A DNA stretch of 64,000 bases, taken from NCBI GenBank assembly GCA_029237695.1, contig CM055274.1, positions 69,368,828 through 69,432,827 of the forward strand, written 5' to 3'. Below the pieces are notes generated by a model. That model had not been told where the DNA came from and made no database searches. It saw nothing but the letters and a program-made list of their open reading frames with translations. Numbering within the stretch: the first letter of the stretch is position 1; each line of letters opens with the position of its first letter. Of this stretch, positions 23,971-36,379 are shown piece by piece. Origin of the DNA: Conchocele bisecta. Taxonomy: Eukaryota > Mollusca > Bivalvia > Lucinida > Thyasiridae. The translations under genes were made by a program, and so were the position numbers.

Positions 23971-24910
23971 TGTTTGACAATATATCCTGAACCTCATAAT
24001 AAGATTCGTAAAAGTGTCTAGTATAGTCCAATAACCCCTGGCACACAAACATGATAAACATGCACAGCACACAAGGGGATTATAACGCCACCATCACAAC
24101 GTAACATGGTGCAACAGTTACTTCCCCTGTCTGACACAATATTTCTGGCCAATTCAATTCATGGTCACATCTGATTTATAAATATTATAAATTGGCAGTT
24201 CCGTATAGCCAGAGAACGAAAAACACTGAAGCAAACCAAAAGAACAGCCGTATACAGATGACAAAACTGTATAAATCTGTTACAGAATATTCACATAGAC
24301 ATTGTTTGATGTCTCATGGAAAACACAAGGTAGGCTCAGCAACAATGGAGATTATTTTATTTGATTTGTAATTTTTAACTGAACAATGATCTGACAAAAC
24401 CAAGTTTTATTGCTTTTACGAATGGTGTAGACGTAGACCAGACAGATACTCCGAGTTTGTACTTAAAATCAGACAGTTTTATTCTGATGTTGAGAATGAG
24501 AATAATATAGCTATGCTACTGTTGTATATATAAACCTGCCCAAGATTGACAACGTGGTTTAGAAGTGATAAAGCCAGGTTTTGTCAGACTAATGCAGAAC
24601 AGGATGTACATGTACTAGTATATTGATGATCTATTGGAGAGTACAATGCTAGTGGCTACTTCACACAAGTGTTATAAAACGTGGACATCTATTTACCACT
24701 GTCACCATAGCAACCAATTTCATAACAGATACTGATCCATTTGCTACAAAAATCAATGTTCCATTTTGTTTGTAATTTTCTTCTTACTCCACAATAGTAC
24801 ATGTTGTGATCACTGATTTGAACTGCCTTGGAAGACTGTGTTCAAATGAGTGGTGACATATACTTTTATGTCGAAATAAATATAGGATCTTACATCAGTG
24901 ATGATTTTAC

Positions 24911-25286
24911 AGATCTCCAGATAAGGAATTAGTAATTGAGTATTGTCACTTCATCATTTCTAAAACAATTGGGTAAAATAAAATCACACTGCTGTTTACA
25001 CATTAGCAGACAGCAATTATTAATTAGTTTGTTTCTAAATGAAACATGTCTTGGTATTTAATTAGAATTGTCTCCAAGAGACAATTCTAATTAAATACCA
25101 AGATGTTTTCATGGAAAAATAAGAAAAACATGCTATATTTGTGGTCGGTTTATTGTTCTCTGCAGCATGATCAAGGTACCACAACTTTTTAATTGCTTTT
25201 TGATACTCACTACTTCTGATTTCAATTGGGTCTTTGGCAATTTTAATTGGGTATTTAAGCAAATATGCAGCTTATCTGGAGCTCTG
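24911..25286. mobile_element. Palindromic element with CTCCAGATAAGG ends
   Basis: AGATCTCCAGATAAGG and CTTATCTGGAGCTCT ends, with the centre AGAATTGTCTCCAAGAGACA / ATTCTAATTAAATACCAAG at 25060-25105. Related by its ends to 10708-11063 and by its centre to the CCAGTTAAGG family. Confidence 0.75.
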
Positions 25287-25430
25287 TTTTACAAGTTAAC
25301 TGATTTCTTAAAAAAAAAACAAGGATATGCTGATATTCTTATATGAAATCTGTTTAATAACTATCATAATAAATCAATACAAACGTCATATTTCATTTAT
25401 ATCATAAGCACATCATCATACATTGAAGCT

Positions 25431-25543
25431 GTACTGACTACCTAACATGTTTTCTGTAGCTGGCTCATGTACTGACTACCTAACATGTTTTCTGTAGCTG
25501 GCTCATGTACTGACTACCTAACATGTTTTCTGTAGCTGGCTCA
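25431..25543. repeat. 38-bp tandem repeat, 3 copies
   Basis: GTACTGACTACCTAACATGT plus TTTCTGTAGCTGGCTCAT occurs at 25431, 25469 and 25507 without differences. Confidence 0.92.
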
Positions 25544-26074
25544 TTTGCAGATTTATTACACCAGTGCATTATGATTTTTAATACACTGTGTAATAATTAC
25601 AAGACGAAAGCCAAATTAATGTGAAAATAAATATTTTGAAAAGAACTAATGGATCAGTATGTAGCATATAAAAATGTTATGCAAGTGGAAAATCTACCAC
25701 TGTCACCATACTAAAACTAACCTTAATTTTTACAGGAAAAGTGTGCCTCTGAAAATATTGCAATGTGTATGTGCTAGTTGATTACTGAATTTTTTAAAAC
25801 ATAAAAATATTAATAATTCAGCATCAGGAGAAATGGACAGCATAGGTCAGGGCCAATTTGTGCAAATAAAGACAGTAGCCCATTACTGGTACATTCAGAA
25901 TACACTTTCTTCTATTTCTTTTAATTTCTGAACATAAATATACGTTGTGACCACTCATTTGAACCATCTCCAAGAGCCGGTTCAAGTGATGGTCATATCA
26001 TATACTTCTGATGAGTAAAATAAAAGAAGTATTTGAAAAATAATGTATCTGCAGAATGTATAATAGGTTAACCA

Positions 26075-26224
26075 GGGCCCGTTTGTTCAAAACATCAGTT
26101 AGCTTAACGGACTGTTAAATCCTAAACTGAATGGTTAAAATCTCTGTTTTAACAGAGATTTTAACCATTCAGTTAAGGATTTAACAGTCCGTTAAGCTAA
26201 CTGATGTTTTGAGCAACCGGGCCC
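26075..26224. mobile_element. 150-bp near-perfect palindrome
   Basis: GGGCCCGTTTGTTCAAAACA at the left is mirrored by TGTTTTGAGCAACCGGGCCC at the right; the arms match almost base for base to the centre (AATCTCTGTTTTAACAGAGATT). The GGGCCCGTTT end resembles the other MITE family, but the interior is unrelated. Confidence 0.88.
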
Positions 26225-27721
26225 AGTCTGTTATTCTGTGACTGACCATTTTTTCTGCATTTACATAATAGTTTTGATTGCTATCTAACAAGCAGGAAGT
26301 ACATATGGTATCAAGCACTCGCATCTCCAAAACTTGTTTTTATTATGATGAACAACCCATATATTAACCAAATTTTGAAATGCTGAATAAAACATCACAC
26401 CATTGCATTTTTAACAAACATAATTATGGTATAAATATTTACGTCTCCAAAAATTAGTATTCCAACCGTGCACTTTGAAGTTATTCCGAAATAAAATATT
26501 TCAATTAGTCTCAAACAGACTGGGCATGAACAATTACTGTAAACACACCTGCCTCAAATAATAGCCGTATAACTTACATACGGAGGTATACGTTCGCACA
26601 AACAATAAATGCTCGCATGACTTGGTTTACTTGCCTATCATATTATTATGATATATGAATTGTTGCTGGCTATATTGTTAATATAGGTTTGCTTTCCAGA
26701 TGAACAATGAATAGATGACACACTATGAATAAAACAACAAAATGTATTTGGACCATGGTTTGAAACATCATCTGTGCGTTTAAACTCTACAAACCTTAAA
26801 GCCAACACTTGCAAATACTGTAGATCCAGATGAGATGGCTGCATTTGTCAGTATGTTTCAAATATTGTCATTTAAACTCTTTCAACTCTACAGACCATAA
26901 AGGCAGCATGCACTAGCAAATAATGTAGATCCAGATGTGACGGCTCGTAACGAGCCAACTCATCAGGATCTGCAGTGTTTGTCAGTATGTTTCAGATATT
27001 GTCAAAATACCCGTTTTCTGATTGATTGAGTAAACAATATTTTTTACTCCCTATTATAACACATTAACGTATCACTATGTTTTTAATGGGCCGTGCTCGG
27101 ACGGCCTCGAGACGATGGACTCTCACGAAACAGCCAACCGATGTATAGCATTGTCGCCTATTGCAGAAGTTAGGTAAATGTTAGCCCTCCGCAATGATAT
27201 ATTCCCTATTCACTATGTCAACGTGTTTTCTAGCTATGGATTATTTTGTTCAACAAAATTCTGCATTTTTCTCTACTCGTAAGACTTCTGGGGTAATACT
27301 GGGGTAGATCTACGTACAAAATAATGATAATTGTATTACACTCCATAGAACATGAATGTGTGTCTGTATTTAGTTATGCTGCCAGCAAATGTTGTAAAGT
27401 GGATTTTGTTATCCGAGATCCTATGATTTATAGTCAAAATATATGAATTTGAAAATGAAACATGAACAATCAAAACATAAAAACGGATACATTCGCTTTC
27501 ACAGGTAATAATAATAAATCACTTGATAAAAGTGGAAAACAGTACAATAATGTGTGAGTATGTTTATTCTTGATAGATGTGACTTGTCACACGAAAATGA
27601 TTGAATTGCTTATTGAATGTTTGATTATAGCAATCTTGATCTACGGGACGAGCTAGGAGTTTTAAAAAATAACCATGCAATTATCAATCACAGCTGTATT
27701 GCTGTATTGTTAGTTCAGGTA

Positions 27722-28637
27722 CAGTAGAAACTCCGAATACCGGACCCTCTAAATACCGGAATCCTCCCGAAACCGGACAATTTTCAGAGTCCCGATTTAA
27801 TTCCTTCTTTATTCAATGTACTAAAAACCTCTGAATACCGGATCCTCTGAATTCCGGAAACCGGACGATTTTCCAAAAAAAGAAAGAAGACTTTTCAGCA
27901 TAATTTTACCTCTCAATACCGGACGGATCAGAATTGCTAAAATCAGCAAGCGCCCGCGGCAGGGGATAAATTTCACACAATGGTCGTGTTGGATTTCCTG
28001 TCAGACAGGTGTGATAAGAGAGACGTTACGCATTTGACACGGTTCACAAGTCAAGTCTCATGTTACGCCGTTTGTTGTCATTTAATGACCAACAATGTTT
28101 TGTACTGGGTTTGTACTGGTTGCGTAGTGCGCACTCATTGCAATTTTGTGTCTTACAACCAACAAATATTTCCGAGCATGTGATCGACGCGTGATATTGG
28201 AAAACCGACCAATGAAAACAATTGTTTCTCCCGACTTTCGTCAAAACAAAGATGGATACTCGATATTTACATTTACAAATCGGGCCGTGTTTGGTCCTGA
28301 ATTATATAGCGAAAAACATGCCGCTATTTTCCATTGAAGACTTAAATCGATTGATGCGGCTGTAATTGACGACGGCAGGTATATGTAAGGTAATTATGAG
28401 GTCAAATAATCATTGAAAATTGCCGATTAGTCTTCGCTAATTGGAGTACACGTTTAGTGACAAACCAATTTACACACCGTATTATCGGCACATAGGCCAC
28501 GCAGACTGATCAGGTGACCAGCGTAGGCCCAGTTCAGTCAGCGTAAGAATGGTGAAAAACCTCTAAAAAACGGAAACCTCTCTAAACCGGACTTTTTGTC
28601 CGGTCCGGAGGCTGTCCAGTATTCGGAGTTTCTACTG
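27722..28637. mobile_element. pogo/Tigger-like element
   Basis: 916 bp flanked by TA on both sides. The ends are CAGTAGAAACTCCGAATACC and its reverse complement, with several subterminal CCGGA repeats. Such ends and a TA target are typical of pogo/Tigger elements. No DDE transposase is readable; frames of 60-67 codons inside are short and unrecognised. Confidence 0.75.
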
Positions 28638-28738
28638 TACTACATGTACAGTGTATAATATTTCGTGAAATGTATCTTGTTCAGCAAGCCTATACTTTAT
28701 GATATGTGGCCATTATTTAACCATTTAAATACAATGCT

Positions 28739-28930
28739 GAATTAATTTGTGTCATCTGCTGAATATTTTTTCCATTTTTCTCATCAAAAACTTGGTTTGG
28801 CAGCACTTTAGAATCATTTCCAATGGAACTGATTCTAAAATGCTGCCAAACCATGTTTTTACTGAGAGAAAAGACAAAATATGAATTATCAGCAGACGAC
28901 TATTTTCGGTTACCGCATTCAAAGCGTTAA
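28739..28930. mobile_element. TTTGGCAGCA hairpin MITE
   Basis: The centre is TTTAGAATCATTTCCAATGG with the mirrored arm TTCTAAAATGCTGCCAAACC. Right end GCATTCAAAGCGTTAA. Confidence 0.8.
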
Positions 28931-29177
28931 AACACCTGAGCACATATTTCATTCAATTGACATCACACAGTAAACTTCATGCATCTGGGTTGACATTAAT
29001 ATTATATGCATGCACGATAAGTTAGTTCTATGTAATTAAATGCAAATGACTAAAATTAAATTACAAGCTTAGGACTTTATAAATCCCTGACCTTGAAGTA
29101 ACTGAAATACATTGTATTAGAGAAGCATTATTAACCAAATATATTCAGTGGGGGAATCACGTGACCATGTGACTTTG

Positions 29178-29396
29178 TTAACCCTTAAATTACGGAGTTC
29201 AATTTTGTTGTCTGCTGTTACATGTATTTTTAATCTTCTTATTTTTCTGGACATAAACATGATTTGGCAGCATATGAGAATTGTCTCTATTGGAGATGAT
29301 TCACATGTGCTGACAAAAACATGTTTTAATAATTTAATAAGATAGATATGAAAAATCAGCAGACGACAATATCCCTTCCCAATTTTGAAAGGTTAA
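29178..29396. mobile_element. TTTGGCAGCA hairpin MITE, GTCTC-centre type
   Basis: TTAACCCTTAAATTACGG to TTGAAAGGTTAACG; the centre GAATTGTCTCTATTGGAGAT has the GTCTC/GAGAC turn rather than ATTTCC/GGAAAT. Confidence 0.75.
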
Positions 29397-29648
29397 CGTA
29401 ACTGAAAAATATTCATGTACACAGTAAAGTAGCATACATGGAGACAAACAGCCGCATGCGTAGAAAATGTATCACACACCGTTTCTTAGCCTTTATTTTA
29501 GTGACAGAGTTACAGCAGTTTAGTGACAGAGCTACAGCAGAGTTACAGCAGAGTTTGGTTGCCTAATCACTATAAGGTCAATTTTGTCAGCTTTGAGGGG
29601 TTCATTGTGGCTTTAACCCCTAAGTAACTGGAATGGACTGTACTTTTT

Positions 29649-29956
29649 AATGAATGTTTGTTTGTTTAATGGTGTTTAATGACCTATCAACAGCTAGGCC
29701 ATTAAACACCATTGAACAACTTTTAATGAATGTTTGTTTGTTTAATGGTGTTTAATGACCTATCAACAGCTAGGCCATTAAACACCATTGAACAACTTTT
29801 AATGAATGTTTGTTTGTTTAATGGTGTTTAATGGCCTATCAACAGCTAGGCCATTAAACACCATTAAACAACTTTTAATGAATGTTTGTTTGTTTAATGG
29901 TGTTTAATGACCTATCAACAGCTAGGCCATTAAACACCATTGAACAACTTTTAATG
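29649..29956. repeat. 76-bp tandem repeat of a hairpin, 4 copies
   Basis: Starts at 29649, 29725, 29801 and 29877, each 76 bp and nearly identical. Each unit holds TTAATGGTGTTTAATG and CATTAAACACCATT as hairpin arms around CAACAGCTAGG. The unit derives from the TTTGTTTATTGGTG SINE-like repeat. Confidence 0.92.
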
Positions 29957-30475
29957 AAGGTATGTAGTTTTTTATAAGTCTTATACTGTCTGTTCCACGC
30001 TTTGCTGCCAATGATCTTTTGGTTATTAAACACATAACATCTAAAGAATATTTATATGCATGTACTGTTTTATCAATAACAAAAGAGTCACCCTGCCCAT
30101 TTCTTTTTATTTTATGAAATTCCATCAAATATTGATTTTATTGGGGGAAAAAAAAAATCCTACATGGAGGCTAAAAATAGATTTTTTAAAAATAATTTTG
30201 GAATTTGTGTTCCGATTTTCAAAATCTAACTTTTGTTTTCTTAGTTACATCATTGCCAAGCTACTTCGCCAGGTTTCAGAGTCAATTTCCATATTATTTA
30301 TTTTCCACCCCCAAGGAATTTCATCAAATAATTTTTTTTGAGGAGAGTGACCTTTTTGTTATTGATGAAAAAGTGCTTACATTTAATTACTTTTTAGATT
30401 TAATGTGTTTAATAGCCAAAAGTTTGTCGGCCCCAAAATGTGGAACAGAAAATAGTTTATTCGTGCACCATCCAT

Positions 30476-30702
30476 ATGCGTAATTTCATGAAATACATTT
30501 ACAAAATTACAATATTTTTCGTAAATGGCATCAAAAGTTGACAAAATTTTCAGAGTACATGCAGAATTATATTCCACATGTACATGAAAATTTTGTCAAC
30601 TTTTGACTCTATGAAAAGTATTGTAAATTTTGTGAACGTATTTAATGAAATTACGCAGATGTCCGTGGGTACAAAATCACATGGCGTGTCTCATATGATC
30701 AA
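30476..30702. mobile_element. CATGTGATTTTGTACC foldback repeat, partial
   Basis: TGCGTAATTTCATGAAATAC at the left is mirrored by TATTTAATGAAATTACGCAG at the right, ending ACAAAATCACATGGCGTGTC. Confidence 0.7.
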
Positions 30703-31089
30703 TACTCTACAATATGGATTGTCTTCACTGCAGCAGATAGTACGAAATTCTCATACAGACCGTGAAGAAATACACAGTTATCCTCCCACAACTATTCGGT
30801 TTGTGATACATTTTCTTGTGAAATAAAAAATAAGTCGAGAGATAGCTATGTGTTCATAAAACCAAAACCACGTGTTGTACACATACAGATTGTCAAGCAA
30901 ACCTACCGATTCAGGTTCAATATCTATAGGCCTATCAAGGTCATCCTGTGAGATTAGAGAAACACATTGAATGTTCGTTAAAACCAACAATCTGCAAAAG
31001 TCATGATTAACTAGAAGTGTTATAAATAGAAATTAAAAATGCTACGTGCACCTGAAAGTGTAAAGTGCATACAAATATATGTGTGTAAT

Positions 31090-31266
31090 TAACCCTCACT
31101 ACGCCTTAATTCTTAACAAAAAAACTTTTTTGACAGCACATGAGAATCGTCTCCAGTCCAGTGGAGACAATTCTCATGCGCTGCCAAAACAGGTTTTTAT
31201 CAATAAATATTGAAAATAAAATATTGCCAGCAGACGACAAAATTTAATTCAGCGTAGTAAGGGTTA
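31090..31266. mobile_element. TTTGGCAGCA hairpin MITE, GTCTC-centre type
   Basis: AACCCTCACTACG to AGCGTAGTAAGGGTTAA, with the centre GAGAATCGTCTCCAGTCC / GTGGAGACAATTCTC. Confidence 0.8.
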
Positions 31267-31869
31267 AATGTACATAAGAATATACATTGTAGTATTGACA
31301 ATTTTCATACTGAAAATTTAAAAAAAAAAAAATTCTGCACAAAAGTATATGCTGTGACCATTCATTTGAAACATCTCGCTGACAATTACATATATATTCA
31401 TTGATAAATGAAGAAAATAGCAAGACTTTTTTGTGTATATTTAGATAGCCAAGATGTGGGTATCCCGCATGAAATAGGTTAATATGATCACAGGGTTCCA
31501 TTTCAATATTTGGGAATAGGACCCATGAATGTAAAATTAGGAAGAAAACAATTGACAACAATATGGTACGAACAGGTATGAGCCAAACACTCATTTTCAA
31601 TTTATATCAATTGTTATTTGAGAATTTGGGGAAAAAACATTCTTTTTGGCATTGGGAATGGGACCGAATAATAACCCCAAAAACAGGCAAAAAACGCTGA
31701 ATAAAATGTTTGTATGTAAAAGGACTCGGATAATAATATTATTATTTCAGTCCAACATATAAAAGTCACGACTTCCTTAATTGTTTGTCTGGTAGAACAA
31801 TAAATTGTCATATTGTTTTAAAGTACTTTCAAGAGACTACATGTACATGTACAAATAGCCAAGACTACA

Positions 31870-32111
31870 GGGGCCGTTTCACAAAACTTTGTACGACTAA
31901 AATGTTTGTAAGTGCAAAATTATGATAGTCTGTAAATTTCACATTAGCAATGTTTTCTTGTAAACAATTATTGGATTTACATTTATTGAGCATAGGCTGC
32001 ATATGCAGCCTATGCTCAATAACTGTAAATCCAACAATTGGAATTTCCAGACGATCCTAAATTTGCACTTATGAATATTTTAGTCGTACGAAGCTTAGTG
32101 AAACAGCCCCC
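31870..32111. mobile_element. GGGCCCGTTTCACTAAAC palindromic MITE, copy 5
   Basis: Full length with ends GGGGCCGTTTCACAAAAC and TAGTGAAACAGCCCCC, about 430 bp downstream (in gene direction) of exon f. Confidence 0.88.
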
Positions 32112-32543
32112 TGGCATATAAGTTATAAAAGCTCTAGAGCTATCTATGGAGGAAAGCCCTGAAGCGTATTCCAAACAACATAAAATGCCTTTTCATCCAC
32201 ATGTTTTATTACGGAAAATATATATCTATTTGTATTTCAAGACCTATCTGAATAAATATTTCCAGAGCATATGTAAAATTAGGTTCTTCATTTATACGGA
32301 AACTTCTCCAACTGTTGAAATAATTTAATGCAAATGTATATTTTTCTTTTGTTTTCAGAAAACAAAATCATCTTTTGCATGAGTTAATGAGTGCTTGTGT
32401 TTAACATTCCACGAACAGCTAGACCAAATTGAATGGGAATGGCAAAGAAGATGACATAAATGGATTACATGGGGTTGGAAGTACAAATGTTTGATCTTAT
32501 GAAGTCAGAGACCAAGATTCATCTGAACAAGAATAAGAATTAC

Positions 32544-34065
32544 CTGAGTAGTGCTGGGGGCAGCTGAAGGTCTGAAGTTCTGTCTGGGAGTGGACAATGT
32601 GTTCCAGATTTTCCGGTCCCGTCCGGAGGAAACCGGTGACGGTGAGGGATCTTTTCTATTGTCTTTTGTTGAAGTAGATGAAGACCTACTCCCATCTTTC
32701 TTTTTCCCGGAATTTTCGTCAGAGTTTCGTCGAAGTGATCGTCGTAACAACTGTGTGAATGAATTTGACCTTGTCAATGATTTTTCTTTGTTCGAGTCCG
32801 TCTCTGATGATGATGTGCGATCTAATGATCCACTGCTATTTGTCTTGCGACCACGTAAAGAGCGTCGAAGGAGAGTATCACGATATGACTGCAACTTCGC
32901 TTTTAAAGCTTGAAATGACTCACTTGGTTTGTTTTCAGTGTCATTTGTCATGGATTTGGATTCCTGTGCACTTGATACAACATCGTAGGAATGTGTTCGT
33001 TTGATATGCTGCGAAAACTTGGAATCATTCGATAAATTGTCATCTTGTCTGTCGAAAATATTTTGTCTATCGACACTAGACGATGGTTCAGTATTGGGTA
33101 CAAATTGCCTGTCTAAACTCAGACTGGGTCGAACACGAAACTTTGGTCTCAATCTAACAGATCCGGTCATTAAAGCACTAGTTGCAGCGGAAGAATTAGT
33201 TGTCGTGTCGGGGAGGAAATCTAATGACGAGCACCGGCCCAGACGTAGCGACGACGTCGCACGGATATTAGCCATTCTATCATCAGGCTCGTACGAAGAC
33301 AGAGACTTTAATAAATCATTTAACTTTTCTGACACAGATGCTGGTGACTCATCCTCCGTGGGATCTTTATTTCCAGTCACGTTCACAACTACTTTTTCAA
33401 CACTTTCTTCTTTCCTTGGTGAAGGAAGATTAACATATGTAGGGTCTGTGACATGAGTTTTGGAATCATTTGTGCTTGCCTGGCTATCTGGTACTGAAGT
33501 TCTATTATCAGCCTTAATGTGGTCTTTATTTTGATCTTTCTTACCAAACAACTTCTGATATGTTTCCGTTGTCATTATCTTCTTACTTTCAAATGTTTTC
33601 CGTCGTTCCTTCACAGTACAGATGGGTGGCACAATTTTAATATCATTGTCTTCAATAGTAGCCGAAGCTTCAGGTGGAGGAGGTAAAATCAGCGCGGAAT
33701 ACTCCTCATCCAGCGCCAATTCACCTAGATCTATCGTCTTACTCATATCCATATCCCCAAACTCCAGTCCATCCTCATTATTCTGCAGTGGTCCATTCCA
33801 ACTTTGAGCCAGCCTATCAGCTTCACTTGAATTGCTAAGTCCTCCCTCTGTGCGTTCATCATCATTAGCTCCGCCCTCTGTGTCTACATCCATCTCCCCA
33901 TTGGGTTTTGAGGCAGCATCTGGTGGTGGTTGTACAGTCAGTTTGTTGATGTATGCATCTATCTCAGAGTCCAGGAAATCGGGACAGTAACCAACACTGG
34001 CAGATTTTTGCAATACTGGGTGGGACGGGTATTCTTCCTTCGGAGAAGGATCACCATCAAGTATA
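32544..34065 (-). CDS. FRMPD: FRMPD-like gene, exon f: large Ser/Arg-rich exon
   Basis: The largest exon here, 1522 nt. The acceptor is ATCATTTCAG with exon sequence from 34065; the donor is CTCAG|GTAATT after 32544. It enters two bases into a codon and leaves in phase 0. It encodes about 507 residues: ILDGDPSPKEEYPSHP, GYCPDFLDSEIDAYINKL, an acidic part with ILPPPPEA, a basic patch KERRKTFESKK, SSLRLGRCSSLDFLPD, and two similar basic motifs, LLRRSLRGRK and LLRRSLRRN, in a Ser/Arg/Lys-rich end. I see no folded domain. The RRS and RxxS sites look like kinase or 14-3-3 sites, and this part of FRMPD proteins is a disordered partner-binding tail (inference). The frame continues about 13 codons past the donor to a stop; that part is intron. 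Confidence 0.82.
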
Positions 34066-34079
34066 CTGAAATGATATGG

Positions 34080-34210
34080 ATATAGAGAATACCAGGCTGG
34101 TTAGTGTCAAGTTTATCAGACCAGGCTAGAAAACGAGAAGGAATTCTGAGGCTTGCCAAAGAATTCCTACCATTTCCGAGACATGCCTGATACACTTGAT
34201 ATCAAAAGAC
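34080..34210. repeat. Hairpin repeat with GGAATTC arms next to exon f
   Basis: TCAAGTTTATCAGACCAGGC...GAAGGAATTCTGAGG mirrored by GCCAAAGAATTCCTACC...ATGCCTGATACACTTGA. Related hairpins at 38798-38876 and 58325-58410 share GTTTATCAG and GGAATTCCT. Confidence 0.72.
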
Positions 34211-34313
34211 GCTTGCAGGGATTATTATGTTTATCAGGTAACATTTTATACGACATTATCATGATTATGGGTAAATATAAGGTGGTTTTCATTGAAAAGG
34301 AATTTGTCTGAAA

Positions 34314-34466
34314 AAGTTTGACCATGCCTAGTCATGGGTAAACGTTTGCCATATGGTAAACGTTTGCTGGGGAACTGTTTGAAGCCGCGGCCTATGACCT
34401 TGGCGTTCAAACAGTTCCCTCGTGCCACGGCAAACGTTTACCCACGGCTGGACATGGTCGAACGTT
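34314..34466. repeat. Inverted repeat with GGTAAACGTTTGCC arms
   Basis: TGACCATGCC...GGGTAAACGTTTGCC at the left and GGCAAACGTTTACCC...GGACATGGTCG at the right, with an inner pair GGGGAACTGTTTGAA / TTCAAACAGTTCCC. Confidence 0.75.
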
Positions 34467-34536
34467 GTATTTACACAAAGATTGAGGAATATATTATACA
34501 TGTACAGGCATTTTTGTCCTCAATCTTCAGTGTATA

Positions 34537-35941
34537 CAGTGCGACCCCGTTAGTACACGCTTCACTATAACACAAATTCGGTTAGTACACGGTTGTGCCT
34601 TGGCTCCCGAATTTTTTTCCTATTTGTATATCAAAATCGTGTTAAATTTGTAACACGACTATTGTCAGAAATCGTGTTAAATTTGCGATTCTTTCCCAAA
34701 TTAGACCCAAAATGGACGATTTTTTTTTTTATGGGCGCATAGCCTCCTATTATCTCACCGATGTGAATGTGCAGCTGATCACGTTTGCACATTTCGTAAA
34801 TTAATCCGAGCAAACTGGGAATAAGATCAGTAAGACCAGTAACAAAGCAGTGCTAATTGTTATGTGCTCGATTTCATTTTTCCGGCATGCGCTCGCGCTC
34901 ACCATTGGTGGAATATTAATTAGGTGTAAAGGCTGACCAATCGGAGATCAAGTATCAGTCGCGCAGATTAACTCGACCCAGATTAACTAAATTCTTACAG
35001 CACTGCCCACGCCCCCGGCGCATGTACACAATGCGTACACGACAACTGGCCTTGTTTCGTTTCGCTAGTCATAATTGAGCCAGTGCATGAGATAATCAAC
35101 TTTATTATATACGGTAACTGAGATTTTCGCCGAGAATGATTTGACTATTTTCTGCTAATATATCGGAAAGTTGATAACATTTTCAGAGCAAATGCGTAAT
35201 AATTACTAATTTAATATTCGTCAACATTCGAAAATCTCGCGTGATAAGCCTGATTACCTCATGAACTGGCGCAATATTATAACACGTCTGGCAAAACATG
35301 TCTAGACAGGTCTGTACTCAAACCCACAGGTGGAATAGTCGGACGTGTGACACAAAAGTAAATGACCATTACAAAAATATCCATTACCCCGCCCACTTGA
35401 TCTCGTTCTATTATTAACGTCATGTACAGTACGATACCAGGTTGGTGGGATAATGGGATTTTTTTAATAGGCATTTATTTTGGTGTCATAGGTCCGTGTC
35501 TTCCACCTGTGCTCACCATATGAGTAAACACAGATTGCAACGCACGAGCTTGTCCGTGATGTTGCAGCTGATGGAACAGGATATCGGTCATTGGGTCATT
35601 GCGTCATCATTACTACACTTTTTTCTACACGCGTTTACAATAATGGATTGCACGGACCTGCGTAGATCTACATTCTACATGAACATGATGAATAAATAAA
35701 ACATGACGTTAACAATTCTTGGATTCAATATATTTATTATATGCGAAGATAACAGTGAAAACTTATGGCATATTATAGGCATTGGCGACGTCGTTCATTC
35801 GCAGTCACAGTGTACAGTGTACATGTATTTTTTGTTGACATTATGATGCATCTTGGGTGAGAACGGATATAGCACGGTTCGGATAAGCAACACGGAAGGT
35901 TGTATGTCGCCGGACTTCCGTGTACTAACGGGGTCGCACTG
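34537..35941. mobile_element. TA-flanked inverted-repeat element, 1.4 kb
   Basis: The ends are CAGTGCGACCCCGTTAGTAC and its exact reverse complement, flanked by TA (34535-34536, 35942-35943). The CAGT start and TA target suggest a Tc1/mariner or pogo-type element. The interior has no transposase frame; it includes a repeated AATCGTGTTAAATTTG pair near the left end. It lies in the intron between exons e and f. Confidence 0.82.
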
Positions 35942-36379
35942 TATATGACATGTGTTTATTTTAATGAAATATTAAAATACAGTTTAAACTGAAGAATGAA
36001 TCTCTGCCAAAATGGATTTTGTTAAGAAAGAAGACAAAATATGAAACAACAGCAGACGACAATTTTTGGAGTGCACATTGTTAAGCTTAACCCTTTCAAC
36101 ACCAAAGTGGTATTGGCAAAAAGTGTAGATCCAGATGAGCCGGCTCATCACAAGCCGTCTCATCATGATCTACACATTTTGCAAGTAATTTTTGAGATTG
36201 CAGTTACTTCGGGGTGAAAGGGTTAAACAAGAACTACTACAGATCTTCTACCCATGTTATTTCCGACGCACATTTACCTGTTATATCTCTGCATGACGGA
36301 ATGCCTAGTTGAGTCAGCCTGGCGTTATGACAACTATTATGCTGAACTTCTACCTTTGTCATTTCTCATGCCCATTTAC

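Larger units (their letters stand above)
11741..32543 (-). other. Intron between exon f and candidate exon g
   Basis: 20.8 kb without a supported coding exon. It contains the Tc1/mariner-like insertion, SINE-like and tRNA-headed repeats, the 32-bp satellite, a pogo-like element and many hairpin MITEs, listed separately. In 17.1-18.2, 23.4-23.8, 24.0-24.8, 25.6-25.9, 26.3-26.75, 27.0-27.7 and 32.1-32.5 kb I see only AT-rich single-copy-looking sequence. The segment 18.65-19.7 kb is made of diverged repeats of about 190 bp around the phrase TGACCTTGACC and a segment like CATACAGTAAAGAAGTTATAGC. Confidence 0.6.
34066..36379 (-). other. Intron between exons e and f
   Basis: A 2.3-kb intron. Just upstream of the exon f acceptor lies a hairpin repeat (34080-34210). 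Next come an inverted repeat at 34314-34466 and the 1.4-kb TA-flanked element 34537-35941. A half copy of the TTTGGCAGCA-type hairpin (36000-36090) and a GAGCCGGCTC hairpin (36090-36228) fill most of the rest. Almost the whole intron is transposon-derived. Confidence 0.75.

Noticed and set aside
32551..33807. Several plus-strand frames of 60-151 codons
   Set aside because: Antisense shadows of exon f, which has the splice sites and phase.
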